A stretch of 27,751 bases of DNA from positions 1-27,751 of the forward strand of contig URFQ01000028.1 in NCBI GenBank assembly GCA_900547195.1, read 5' to 3'. Within the stretch, counting starts at the first letter, position 1. Each line of letters begins with the position of its first letter. The notes under the pieces were generated by a model. The model ran no database searches. It was not told the DNA's origin and saw nothing but the letters and a program-made list of their open reading frames with translations. The position numbers and the translations under genes are program-made. Of this stretch, positions 7,316-14,745 are shown one piece after another. The DNA comes from an uncultured Butyricicoccus sp. GTDB taxonomy: Bacteria; Bacillota; Clostridia; Oscillospirales; Butyricicoccaceae.

Positions 7316-8412
7316 TAACTTGTTTTAAGCGCATTGCGCAGATTTTGCACGATTGTCTGATAGCGCGGCTCCCTTGCGAGTAAGGTAAAAGGCTCCTCGG
7401 TTTCGATTGTATGCAGGATTAACCGGCCGACGGTATTGCATGCATCAGATGAAGGGGAGGTTTCCGATCCCAGGCGGGAAAACAGGGGAAGCTTACGCAG
7501 CGAAGCATGGGGAAGCTGAAGGGCAGCATCCGCATATTGTTTTAAGTAGCTGAGAGCGGTTTCGATATCCCCACGGTCGAGTGCAATGTGAAGGTGGAGT
7601 TTCCATGGCGCGATGCCGGGTAGACCGAATAGCGCGTCCAGCGATCCATAAAGTGTAGCGAGTTCACTGGCCTGTTCCAGCTGCCCGCGGCGGCGGGCAA
7701 CGGTCGACAGGTTCGACAGCGCCATACCGGCTGCGGCAATATGCCGGAACAACGCCTGCTGGCTGGCGAGCTCAGCCTCATCCAACGCGCCCTGCTCCAG
7801 ATAAAGTGTGGGATAAAGCGGTTCCGGGTCGATCAACTGCTTGGGGAACGTGTCCAGAAGCCTCTTGGCTGCATCCCATTTGCGCTGTGCCATCAGAACA
7901 GATACCTGGAGCATGCGGGCGGAGAGCGCTTCCGAGAGGTCATCCGACTGCTGTTCTGCCGCTTCAAACAGCGACAGGATTTCGCAATAAATTCGCTGCG
8001 AGAAACTGTCTGCGTTATCCGGCCGTTCGAGCAGCGCGGCGCCGAGGAAACGGAAATACAGCGCACCGATCACAGATTTAAGCGCTCCGCACGAGGGATA
8101 CTGGTGCAGCAGGGTTTCACATGCAGCCTGTCCTGCGGCAAAGCCCTGCTGTTCAAACACGGCGGACAACCGCTCGGATTCAGCGGTGAGCATTTCACGT
8201 GTCGGCGCTTCGTGAAAGCGGAATAATTCATTTAGCGTCAGCCCGAGCGTGCGCGCAATCGGGGGGAGAAGGGTGATGTCCGGATAGGAGGCCGAAGTTT
8301 CCCATTTGCTCACCGCCGCGATCGAAACGCCGACCGCCTCGGCCAGCATTTGCTGGGTCATATCTTTTGCACGGCGTGCCGCTGCGATGGTTTCACCAAT
8401 TCTGAGTTCCAT
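7315..8412 (-). CDS. XRE-family transcriptional regulator with TPR-like C-terminal region
   Basis: The 365-residue protein begins with a Cro/C1-type helix-turn-helix (residues about 5-60: IAAARRAKDMTQQMLAEAVG then VSIAAVSKWETSASYPDITLL). The rest is almost entirely alpha-helical, with repeated leucine/alanine-rich segments of about 35-40 residues that look like tetratricopeptide repeats. HTH plus TPR is the architecture of peptide- or protein-sensing regulators such as the RNPP group, but it is also common in uncharacterised Clostridia regulators, so a signal peptide partner is only a possibility. The start ATG 8412 follows AAAGGATG. The gene converges on the SLH-protein gene, and its own leader contains repeats suited to autoregulation. 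Confidence 0.88.
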   Translation of the reverse strand: MELRIGETIAAARRAKDMTQQMLAEAVGVSIAAVSKWETSASYPDITLLPPIARTLGLTLNELFRFHEAPTREMLTAESERLSAVFEQQGFAAGQAACETLLHQYPSCGALKSVIGALYFRFLGAALLERPDNADSFSQRIYCEILSLFEAAEQQSDDLSEALSARMLQVSVLMAQRKWDAAKRLLDTFPKQLIDPEPLYPTLYLEQGALDEAELASQQALFRHIAAAGMALSNLSTVARRRGQLEQASELATLYGSLDALFGLPGIAPWKLHLHIALDRGDIETALSYLKQYADAALQLPHASLRKLPLFSRLGSETSPSSDACNTVGRLILHTIETEEPFTLLAREPRYQTIVQNLRNALKTS

Positions 8413-8422
8413 AAAACTTCAT

Positions 8423-8448
8423 CCTTTTGTCAAAGTCAAAGGCCCTTT
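8423..8448 (-). promoter_or_regulatory. Operator-like repeats in the leader of the XRE regulator
   Basis: CCTTT at 8423-8427 and AAAGG at 8438-8442 form an inverted repeat, AAAGG-C-CCTTT at 8438-8448 is a perfect palindrome, and on the minus strand TTTGAC occurs twice in tandem. They lie just after the expected transcription start, a position fitting autorepression. Confidence 0.35.
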
Positions 8449-8457
8449 GCTGCTTTT

Positions 8458-8486
8458 ATCGTAACATAGCTGCGCGGGGGACGCAA
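8458..8486 (-). promoter_or_regulatory. Putative promoter of the XRE regulator
   Basis: On the minus strand, -35 TTGCGT (8481-8486), 17-base spacer, -10 TACGAT (8458-8463), about 46 bases before the start codon. Confidence 0.5.
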
Positions 8487-8531
8487 TGGAGCAGGGCTTT
8501 AACGAACGGTCGGAAAATTCAACTGGTATTC

Positions 8532-8564
8532 AAAAAAAGCCCCGGGGAAAATCCCCGAGGCTTT
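8532..8564 (-). terminator. Terminator of the iolB-iolD unit
   Basis: A 13-position stem with one mismatch (8536-8548 with 8552-8564) and, read on the minus strand, a run of seven T residues (8532-8538). It lies 38 bases after the iolD stop. Confidence 0.9.
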
Positions 8565-8601
8565 GATATGCGTTTTTGAGCGGCTATAATCCGTGTTCGG
8601 A

Positions 8602-10572
8602 TTAATAGTGGCGAGCCTCCCAAAGGTGATCCTCAATACGCTTGCGGGCCGCCTGAACTTCCGCCTTCTTGGAGACCTCAGCGACGCCGACACGCCACCA
8701 AGCCTCGTAACCAGCAGACATGGTCTTCGGCAGAACCTTCATGTCGATGAGGGTGGAAACGGTCTGCTTCTTGGAATCCTCGATTGCAGCCTTCAGCTCC
8801 TCGATGGTCTTAACGGTGTAGGTCTTGCAGCCGTAAGCCGCGCCGATGGCAGCGTAGTCCACCTGGATGACCTTGCCCTTGTGTACGCCGTTGGTCACGC
8901 CCTCTTCGAGCATGTTCTTCTCGGTGGTGATGGAAGCGTTGCCGTTTGCAACCTGCAGGTTGTTGATGCAGCCATAGGAAGCGTTATCGAACAGCATCAC
9001 GTTGATCTTCTTGCCGATCTGAACCGAGGTGATCAGCTCGGAGTGCAGCATGTCGAAGGAGCCGTCGCCGCACATTGCGTAAACTTCCTGATCCGGGCAG
9101 GCAAGCTTTGCGCCCAGAGCGGATGCAACTTCGTAACCCATGCAGGAGTAACCGTACTCCATGTGATAGGTGTTGGGGGTGCGTGCGCGCCACAGGCCCT
9201 GCATATCGCCCGGCAGGGAACCGGCAGCCGCACAAACGATTGCATTGTCGTCAATCATCTTGTTGATCGTACCCAGAACAGTGGTCTGACACAGGTCACA
9301 GCCGGTGTCCTCAATGTACTTCTCAACCGCACCACGGTTGTCGTCGTTGCACTCCGGGACAAAGGTGTCCTTGCCCGTGTAAACGACAGCATCCAGACGG
9401 GCAATCTCATCGAACCATTCTTTGCGCAGAGCCTTGACTTCCTCCGCGTAAGCAGCGTCAGTGTGGTAGCCGGCCTTTGCCAGCTCAGCGCCGATTGCGG
9501 TCAGCGCCTCGTTGGCGTCCGCAACGACCGGGGTAGCGTCCATCTTCATTGCCTGGAACTCAGACGGGTTAATGTTGACGAACTTTGCGTCCGTGCGGTA
9601 CAGCCACTTGGAAGCAGTGGTGAAGTCGGTGTAACGGGTGCCGACGCCGATGACAACGTCCGCCTCGTGCGCCAGTTTGTTGGCAGCGATGCCGCCGGTG
9701 GTGCCCAGACCACCGAGGTTCAGCTCGTGGTCGTAAACGATGGCGGACTTGCCCGCCTGGGTCTCGCCAAAAGCAATACCGAAATCCTCGGCAAACTTCT
9801 GGAATACATGATGCGCCTCTGCATAGCGGACGCCGCCGCCACAGATCAGGAGCGGCTTCTTTGCAGCCTTAATGACCTCAACCGCTTTATCCAGCGCATA
9901 CTTGGTAATCGGACGGCGGTCAATGCGCCATACGCGCTTTTGGAAGAAGTCAACCGGGTAGTCATACGCTTCCGCCTGCACGTCCTGCGGCAGGGAGATC
10001 GCAACCGCACCGGTGTTCGCGGTATCGGTCAGCACACGCATGGCCGAGATCATGTCGGTCATTACCTGCTCCGGGCGGTTGATGCGGCCCCAGTACTTGG
10101 TAACTGCCTGGAATGCGTCATGCGCGGAGATGGACAGGTTCTGCGGCTGCTCCATCTGCTGGAGTACCGGGTCGGGCTGGCGGGAGGCGTAAATATCGCC
10201 CGGCAGGATCAGAACCGGGATGTTGTTTGCAGTCGCGGTCGCAGCAGCGGTAACCATGTTGCATGCGCCGGGGCCTACAGAAGAGGTTGCGGCAAAAATC
10301 TGCTTGCGGCGCTTCTGCTTTGCAAAGCCGACCGCAGCCAGAGCCATGCCCTGCTCGTTCTTGCCCTGGTAAACGACCATATCCTTCAGTTCCTGCTCCA
10401 CGCCGTTGCAGAAACCGACAACGTTGCCGTGGCCGGGCAGCATGAAGATGCCCTTGACGAACTTATGCTCGACTTCGTTGCCGTCCATGTCGATGTAGCT
10501 GACATACTGGTTCTCGAGAAAACGCACGAGAGCCTGGCTCGCCGTCAGGCGAACGGTTTCCATATGCTTCAT
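8602..10572 (-). CDS. iolD: 3D-(3,5/4)-trihydroxycyclohexane-1,2-dione acylhydrolase (inositol ring-opening)
   Basis: IolD is a thiamine-diphosphate enzyme that opens the cyclic diketone of the myo-inositol pathway to give 5-deoxy-D-glucuronate, the substrate of IolB. The 656 residues show the three-domain ThDP fold: an N-terminal Pyr domain with the activating glutamate in YQGKNEQGMALAA, a central Rossmann-like domain with KPLLICGGGVRYAEA and NKLAHEADVVIGVGTRYTD, and a C-terminal PP domain with MCGDGSFDMLHSEL and LFDNASYGCINN, the GDG(S)...NN cofactor motif. SFDMLHSEL and the WWRVGVAEVS end are features I associate with IolD rather than acetolactate synthase. ATG 10572 is chosen because AGGAGG lies 9 bases before it; a second Met at 10563 is possible. 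It is 37 bases downstream of iolB. Confidence 0.93.
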   Translation of the reverse strand: MKHMETVRLTASQALVRFLENQYVSYIDMDGNEVEHKFVKGIFMLPGHGNVVGFCNGVEQELKDMVVYQGKNEQGMALAAVGFAKQKRRKQIFAATSSVGPGACNMVTAAATATANNIPVLILPGDIYASRQPDPVLQQMEQPQNLSISAHDAFQAVTKYWGRINRPEQVMTDMISAMRVLTDTANTGAVAISLPQDVQAEAYDYPVDFFQKRVWRIDRRPITKYALDKAVEVIKAAKKPLLICGGGVRYAEAHHVFQKFAEDFGIAFGETQAGKSAIVYDHELNLGGLGTTGGIAANKLAHEADVVIGVGTRYTDFTTASKWLYRTDAKFVNINPSEFQAMKMDATPVVADANEALTAIGAELAKAGYHTDAAYAEEVKALRKEWFDEIARLDAVVYTGKDTFVPECNDDNRGAVEKYIEDTGCDLCQTTVLGTINKMIDDNAIVCAAAGSLPGDMQGLWRARTPNTYHMEYGYSCMGYEVASALGAKLACPDQEVYAMCGDGSFDMLHSELITSVQIGKKINVMLFDNASYGCINNLQVANGNASITTEKNMLEEGVTNGVHKGKVIQVDYAAIGAAYGCKTYTVKTIEELKAAIEDSKKQTVSTLIDMKVLPKTMSAGYEAWWRVGVAEVSKKAEVQAARKRIEDHLWEARHY

Positions 10573-10609
10573 AGAAAATGTCCTCCTAAAAATAAAATCT
10601 TTTTTGTAA

Positions 10610-11437
10610 TTACTTTTCCTTGGTATACTCGCTCATCGGAACGCCGTCCTCGCCGTTCCAGAACTTGGCCTTGGGATCGACCAGCCACTCATGCACCGGA
10701 TCGTCGATGCGGGTCTTCTCCCACGGATCGCCCGGCAGGTGACGGATGCCCCACAGATAGCAGCACGGATAGCCCGGCGCCATAACGACCGGATGATTGC
10801 CCTTGGTGATGATGGACAGGCCGTGATGGTGCAGTTCTTCGATCTTGCCGTCGACCCAGCCTGCGCCGAAGCCGCGTTCATCCTCAAAATGATAGAAGTA
10901 AACTTCCGGCTGCGGATGGAAGTGCGGCGGATAAGAGGACCACTTGCCCGGCAGGTTGATGATTTCGCCCAGAACCATGTTGGACAGCGGGTTGATTTCG
11001 TAGTCGAAGCTGGTGCGCACGTCACGCTTGATGCAGCCGCCGCACTCGCCGTTTGCGCCGCGGTGCCAGGTGTCGGTCTCTTCGGGCAGGTACAGGTGAG
11101 CTTCCCACTTCTTGTCGTTGTAGGTCTTCTGCACGTAGAACTCGCAGTGGCCGTGTGCAGTGATCTTGCAGGACTGGCCAGCGCACAGATGCAGGCAGTA
11201 GGTGGAAACGTCGAACGGGTTCGGACGGTCCATTTCAGCGGTTTTGCCTTCGTATTCTACGGTTGCCTTGCCCTTGAGCATAATCCATGCCATTTCCTTT
11301 TCGGCCTCATGGAATTCGTAGGTATCGCCGTCTTCCATAATCAGGACGGCAACGTCCATCAGAGAGCCTTCGCCGTTGTTGACGTCACAGCTGCAGTATT
11401 CCGTGTAGCCGCGCTTGCAGTCTTTTTCGATATACAT
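10610..11437 (-). CDS. iolB: 5-deoxy-glucuronate isomerase
   Basis: IolB is a metal-dependent bicupin isomerase that converts 5-deoxy-D-glucuronate to 2-deoxy-5-keto-D-gluconate. The protein has 275 residues, the usual length. The C-terminal cupin carries the signature PPHFHPQPEVYFYHF and, further on, HHHGLSIITKGNHPVVMAPG, which supply the metal ligands. The N-terminal cupin is more degenerate, containing EMAWIMLKGKATVEYEG. The start ATG 11437 has AGGAGG at suitable spacing. It is first in a two-gene minus-strand unit with iolD and is divergently transcribed from an AraC-type regulator, which is the natural candidate for its control. The kinase, dehydratase and aldolase genes of the pathway are absent from this cluster. 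Confidence 0.94.
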   Translation of the reverse strand: MYIEKDCKRGYTEYCSCDVNNGEGSLMDVAVLIMEDGDTYEFHEAEKEMAWIMLKGKATVEYEGKTAEMDRPNPFDVSTYCLHLCAGQSCKITAHGHCEFYVQKTYNDKKWEAHLYLPEETDTWHRGANGECGGCIKRDVRTSFDYEINPLSNMVLGEIINLPGKWSSYPPHFHPQPEVYFYHFEDERGFGAGWVDGKIEELHHHGLSIITKGNHPVVMAPGYPCCYLWGIRHLPGDPWEKTRIDDPVHEWLVDPKAKFWNGEDGVPMSEYTKEK

Positions 11438-11496
11438 ACAAAAAACCTCCTAAAATATTTTTAATATTCGTGGATCGTTTTGGGAAAAACGAGGCG

Positions 11497-11512
11497 GGGA
11501 GGAAATCCTCCC
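11497..11512 (-). promoter_or_regulatory. GC-rich hairpin in the iolB leader
   Basis: GGGAGGAAATCCTCCC forms a 6-7 bp perfect stem. Read on the minus strand it lies about 60 bases before the iolB start and is followed, 7 bases later, by TTTTT. It could be a weak attenuator or an operator half-site pair. Confidence 0.35.
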
Positions 11513-11551
11513 GAAAGAAAAAACACAGAAACCGCGAGATTTGGTCTGAAT

Positions 11552-11565
11552 TGACACGGTTTTCA
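11552..11565 (-). promoter_or_regulatory. cre-like site (possible CcpA operator)
   Basis: On the minus strand TGAAAACCGTGTCA matches the CcpA consensus TGWAANCGNTNWCA except for the second base of the central CG. It lies between the two divergent start codons. Carbon catabolite repression through cre is established for the Bacillus iol operon; here it is inference from one near-match. Confidence 0.35.
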
Positions 11566-11577
11566 GGGGGATCGGTG

Positions 11578-11606
11578 TTGTATTCTTTCCTTACTTCAAG
11601 TATAAT
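11578..11606 (+). promoter_or_regulatory. Putative promoter of the AraC-type regulator
   Basis: -35 TTGTAT (11578-11583), 17-base spacer, perfect -10 TATAAT (11601-11606), about 80 bases before the start codon. Confidence 0.6.
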
Positions 11607-11637
11607 TATAGTCATTCGGTGGCGAGGGGTCTTGCAA
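11605..11637 (-). promoter_or_regulatory. Possible overlapping iolB promoter
   Basis: TATAATTATA (11601-11610) is its own reverse complement, so a perfect TATAAT is also present on the minus strand at 11605-11610. The best -35, TTGCAA (11632-11637), is 21 bases away, longer than optimal, which would suit an activator-dependent promoter. Confidence 0.35.
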
Positions 11638-11688
11638 TATCTTCGCCAGTTTTAACACGATTTTAAGGAAATGCAGGAGGGGATGCAG

Positions 11689-12564
11689 ATGGACGCTTCC
11701 CGGCGGGAAAAACGGTCGCACGGAACCATTGGATTTCCGTTTCAAATCTACCCCAGAGGGCCGAAAGACAACCTTTTTGTACCGTATCACTGGCATCCGG
11801 AGCTGGAGATCATCACAGTGATTTCCGGTGAAGTGGGAATTACCATCGGGGAAAACCAGTATGTTGGACAAAAAGGAGACATTTTTTTTGTGGATGTTGA
11901 ACAACTGCATGAGATCCGGGGCGGCCCAGGAAATTTGTTCCGCGCATATGTGTTTCCGCTGGATTCCCTGCAATTCCAGAGGACAGACCTTGCGCAAAGC
12001 GAGCTGCTGGCGCCTCTGGCGGCGCGCGAACTGAAATTCCGCACCGCGCTGCACAGCGACCAGCCGGGCTGCGCGGGGATCCGCGAAGCGTTCGGCCTGA
12101 TTGAGCGCGCCTATGCCGCCAAGGGCACGGGTTACCAGCTCATGGTCAAAGCCGCGCTGCTGCAAATTGTGGCCATTGCAGCGGCAAACGGCATCCTGGA
12201 GCACCGGGCCGCGCGCCAGCCGGGCGACTATCGGGCGCAGACGCTCAAAAGCATTGTGGAATATCTTAACGCCCATTTCACCGAACCGATCCGGCTGAAC
12301 GACGTGGCGGCCAGATTTGGCCTGTCGCCCCAGTATTTCTGCACTTTTTTTAAAGATAACCTTGGCAAGACGCTGGTGCAGCACGTCAACTTCCTGCGCA
12401 TCGAGCAGGCGTCGCGCCTGCTGCGGGAAACCGACCTGCCGATTATGGACATCGCGTTTTCGGTGGGCTTTGAAAACTTCAGCTACTTCATCAAACGGTT
12501 CCGCGAGGTGTTCGGCTGCACGCCGTCCCAATACCGCAAGAACCTTAGCCGGATGACCGGATAG
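11689..12564 (+). CDS. AraC-family transcriptional regulator with N-terminal cupin sensor
   Basis: The 291-residue protein has an N-terminal cupin-type ligand-binding domain (about residues 20-100), with PYHWHPELEIITVISGEVGI and a QLHEI turn, and a C-terminal double helix-turn-helix (about 190-290): LNDVAARFGLSPQYFCTFFK, then MDIAFSVGFENFSYFIKRFR ending in the signature GCTPSQYRK. ATG 11689 is preferred because AGGAGG lies 8 bases before it; ATGs at 11671 and 11683 are less well placed. The gene is divergent from iolB-iolD with about 250 bases between the starts, the classical arrangement for a local activator. That it responds to inositol or an intermediate is inference. Confidence 0.9.
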   Translation: MDASRREKRSHGTIGFPFQIYPRGPKDNLFVPYHWHPELEIITVISGEVGITIGENQYVGQKGDIFFVDVEQLHEIRGGPGNLFRAYVFPLDSLQFQRTDLAQSELLAPLAARELKFRTALHSDQPGCAGIREAFGLIERAYAAKGTGYQLMVKAALLQIVAIAAANGILEHRAARQPGDYRAQTLKSIVEYLNAHFTEPIRLNDVAARFGLSPQYFCTFFKDNLGKTLVQHVNFLRIEQASRLLRETDLPIMDIAFSVGFENFSYFIKRFREVFGCTPSQYRKNLSRMTG

Positions 12565-12611
12565 GGAAAGCGTGTCCTTGCGCCGCAGGGGGATACGCAA
12601 ACGAAGCGGCT

Positions 12612-13370
12612 TTATTGGCAGAGCACGCGGATGCCGTGGGTGCGGAAGAACTCTATGTAGCGGTCGGGCGGGCGGCGGTCGGTGACAAAGGCGGTCAGGT
12701 CGCGCAGCTGGCAGAACGAGATGACGGCTTCCTTATCCAGCTTTGAGCTGTCGGCCATCAGATAAACCGACGACGCGCGGTGCGCCACGCCGCGCTTAAT
12801 CTCGGCTTCGAGAAACGTGGTGTTGGTCATGCCGCTTTCAAGCGATACGCCGGTTGCCGCCATGAAAGCTTTTGTGATGGTCATGCCGCTGAGCGATTCG
12901 AAGGTGGACAGGCCGACGAACGAATCGGTCGGCGGGCTGTAAATGCCGCCCGGACAAATCAGGCTGAGGTTTTCGTATTTGGATGCCTCGGCCATGGCCG
13001 CGAGCGAGTGGGTGACAATGGTCAGCTTTTTGCGGCCGGTGAGGTAGCGCAGCATGCATAACGTCGTGGTGCCCGAATCGATAAAAATAGTATCCCCATC
13101 ATTGACTTCGCCGGCAGCCAGACGGCCGATGAGGTTCTTGTCCGCCGAGTTCATACTTGAACGCACAGGCGGGGGGAGGATCGCGCCGGAGGACGAAATG
13201 GCAGTGACGCCGCCATAGACTTTGGCGATATGCCCGCGGGCCTCGAGATCGTTCAGGTCGCGGCGGATCGTGTTTTTGGATACGCCAAATACCTCGCAGA
13301 GCTCGTCGATGGAGACGGTCTCCTTTGCGATGACGTACTGTTCGATGGAATTTAATCGGCTGATTTTCAT
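12612..13370 (-). CDS. DeoR-family transcriptional regulator (sugar metabolism; IolR-like role possible)
   Basis: The 252-residue protein has the DeoR layout: an N-terminal winged HTH (residues about 5-57, SIDELCEVFGVSKNTIRRDL and the family motif LEARGHIAKVYGGV) and a C-terminal sugar-phosphate-sensing domain with GDTIFIDSGTTTLCMLRYL and KLTIVTHSLAAM. DeoR regulators are usually repressors released by a phosphorylated sugar intermediate. The start ATG 13370 has GGAG 7 bases upstream. It sits between the iol unit with its AraC regulator and the divergent split transketolase. IolR of Bacillus belongs to this family, so control of iol genes is plausible, but direct control of the adjacent transketolase is equally plausible; the sequence alone cannot decide. 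Confidence 0.9.
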   Translation of the reverse strand: MKISRLNSIEQYVIAKETVSIDELCEVFGVSKNTIRRDLNDLEARGHIAKVYGGVTAISSSGAILPPPVRSSMNSADKNLIGRLAAGEVNDGDTIFIDSGTTTLCMLRYLTGRKKLTIVTHSLAAMAEASKYENLSLICPGGIYSPPTDSFVGLSTFESLSGMTITKAFMAATGVSLESGMTNTTFLEAEIKRGVAHRASSVYLMADSSKLDKEAVISFCQLRDLTAFVTDRRPPDRYIEFFRTHGIRVLCQ

Positions 13371-13614
13371 AGGATTTCTCCTGCCTCCTCAAAGATGCAC
13401 GGTTCGGTTGGGGGGACGGGCTGTACCGGAATCCCCGTTCGAAGTGAAGCAGCATGGTTTCCGGTAACGCACATGGCTGCGGCATATGGAAAGCGGTTAC
13501 GCAGGGTTGCTTTCGTTGCTGTGGGGCCGCGGGCGGGAAGATATGGTACCGTGCGGTTTGCATGCGCCAACCCGCCGCGCCAGTTTCCAGGCCCGAGGAA
13601 TCCACTCTAATTTA

Positions 13615-13642
13615 ATTTTATCAGAAGTTAACGAAAAATCAA
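13615..13642 (-). promoter_or_regulatory. Possible promoter of the deoR-type gene
   Basis: Minus strand: -35 TTGATT (13637-13642), 16-base spacer, -10 TAAAAT (13615-13620), about 245 bases before the start. The AT-rich patch around it contrasts with the GC-rich leader. Confidence 0.35.
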
Positions 13643-13690
13643 CCAACAAAAGAAGGTTTCTTGGTCCCGAAAACAAAAAACTGAAATGGA

Positions 13691-13720
13691 TTTTGGGTTA
13701 CTTTGGCTAACTTACCCAAA
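13691..13720. repeat. Inverted repeat upstream of the transketolase promoter
   Basis: TTTTGGGT (13691-13698) and ACCCAAAA (13713-13720) are perfect inverted copies separated by 14 bases. There is no T-tract in the transketolase direction. Its position about 40 bases before the -35 fits an operator. Confidence 0.45.
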
Positions 13721-13759
13721 AAAGATGAAAAAAATTTGCTAGAAAATCAATCCATGCCA

Positions 13760-13788
13760 TTGAAATGAAGGCCAAAAAATGATAAGAT
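13760..13788 (+). promoter_or_regulatory. Putative promoter of the transketolase genes
   Basis: -35 TTGAAA (13760-13765), 17-base spacer, -10 TAAGAT (13783-13788) preceded by TGA, giving an extended -10. It is about 90 bases before the first start codon. Confidence 0.6.
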
Positions 13789-13878
13789 GAATTTGTGATG
13801 AGAGAAGGAGAAGAATTGCTCCTTTGCTTCATAATTTTGCTGTTCTATATGAAATTACGGAATAGGTAGGTGTATTCA

Positions 13879-14730
13879 ATGCAGAAAGCAGAAAAAATGC
13901 AGGCTCTCCGCGTGTTTGCCGCAGAAATCAGACTGGAAGCGCTGAAGACCATCGGCTCTCTGGGCTTCGGTCATGTTGGCGGCTCGATGTCTGTTGTCGA
14001 GGCGCTGGCAGTCCTGTACGGCGAGGTCATGAAGGTGGATCCCAAGAATCCGCGTTGGGAAGACCGTGATTGGTGCGTGATGTCCAAGGGCCATGCAGGT
14101 CCGGCGATGTACGCAACCCTCGGCCTGAAGGGCTTCTACCCGCTGGAGCAGGCTTATACCCTTAACCAGCCGCACACCAATTTCCCGTCCCATACCGACC
14201 GCACCAAGACCCCCGGTATCGACCTGACCACCGGCTCTCTGGGGCAGGGCATGTCGACAGCGGTCGGCGCTGCGCTGGGCAACAAGATGGACGAGCGTGA
14301 CAGCCATGTGTTCGTCTTTGTCGGCGACGGCGAGTGCGACGAAGGCCAGGTTTGGGAAGGCGCACAGTTCGCTGCCCACTACAAGCTGGACAACCTTGTT
14401 TGCTTCGTAGACTTCAACAAGCGTCAGCTGGACGGCGCTGTGGACGACATCATGAGCCACGGCAAGGGCATTGGCGCAAAGTTCGACGCCTTCGGCTGGA
14501 ACGTCATCGACGTGAAGGACGGTAACGACGTTGAGCAGGTTTACGACGCGGTGATGGCCGCTTACGAATGCAAGGGCCAGCCGACCTGCATCGTGCTCAA
14601 CACCATTAAGGGCAAGGGCGCTACCTTTGCTGAGCCTTCCGGCGCGCATTCCTCGCAGCCGACCAAGGAGCAGTGGGATGAGGCCATCGCAGCTGCCGAG
14701 GCGGAACTTGCCAAGGTTAAGGCACAGTAA
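13879..14730 (+). CDS. Transketolase, N-terminal (ThDP-binding) subunit
   Basis: This is the PP-domain half of a two-subunit transketolase, which transfers two-carbon ketol units between sugar phosphates. The 283-residue length is normal for the split N-subunit. Visible motifs: GFGHVGGSMSVVEALAVLYG at the N-terminus, a GHAGPAMYATL histidine motif, TGSLGQGMSTAVGAALGNK, and the ThDP/metal motif GDGECDEGQVWEGAQFA ending at the asparagine in VDFNKRQLDG. ATG 13879 follows AGGTAGG at 8 bases; a GTG at 13870 lies inside that site and is rejected. The C-subunit gene follows after 15 bases. General pentose-phosphate function is most likely; specialised split transketolases (for example apulose-4-phosphate transketolase of apiose catabolism) are an alternative that the neighbours do not support. 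Confidence 0.94.
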   Translation: MQKAEKMQALRVFAAEIRLEALKTIGSLGFGHVGGSMSVVEALAVLYGEVMKVDPKNPRWEDRDWCVMSKGHAGPAMYATLGLKGFYPLEQAYTLNQPHTNFPSHTDRTKTPGIDLTTGSLGQGMSTAVGAALGNKMDERDSHVFVFVGDGECDEGQVWEGAQFAAHYKLDNLVCFVDFNKRQLDGAVDDIMSHGKGIGAKFDAFGWNVIDVKDGNDVEQVYDAVMAAYECKGQPTCIVLNTIKGKGATFAEPSGAHSSQPTKEQWDEAIAAAEAELAKVKAQ

Positions 14731-14745
14731 GGAGGGTATCGAACA

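Larger units (their letters stand above)
13371..13878. other. 508-base divergent intergenic region between deoR-type gene and transketolase
   Basis: I find no credible gene here; the short open frames have no ribosome sites or family-like content. The left half (13371-13610) is GC-rich and would be a long leader of the deoR-type gene if its promoter is at 13615-13642. The right half is AT-rich and holds an inverted repeat (13691-13720), the transketolase promoter (13760-13788), and in the transketolase leader AAGGAG/CTCCTT (13805-13824) and TTCATA/TATGAA (13828-13853) inverted repeats. Confidence 0.6.

Noticed and set aside
12570..12599. Inverted repeat GCGTGTCC/GGATACGC between the AraC- and DeoR-type genes as a terminator.
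   Set aside because: The loop is long and no T-tract follows on either strand, so I did not list it as a feature.
13395..13710. Short overlapping open frames (60-80 codons) in the deoR-transketolase gap, considered as a small gene or gene remnant.
   Set aside because: No ribosome site, no hydrophobic or motif pattern, and the frames cross from a GC-rich to an AT-rich segment. Regulatory sequence is a better explanation.
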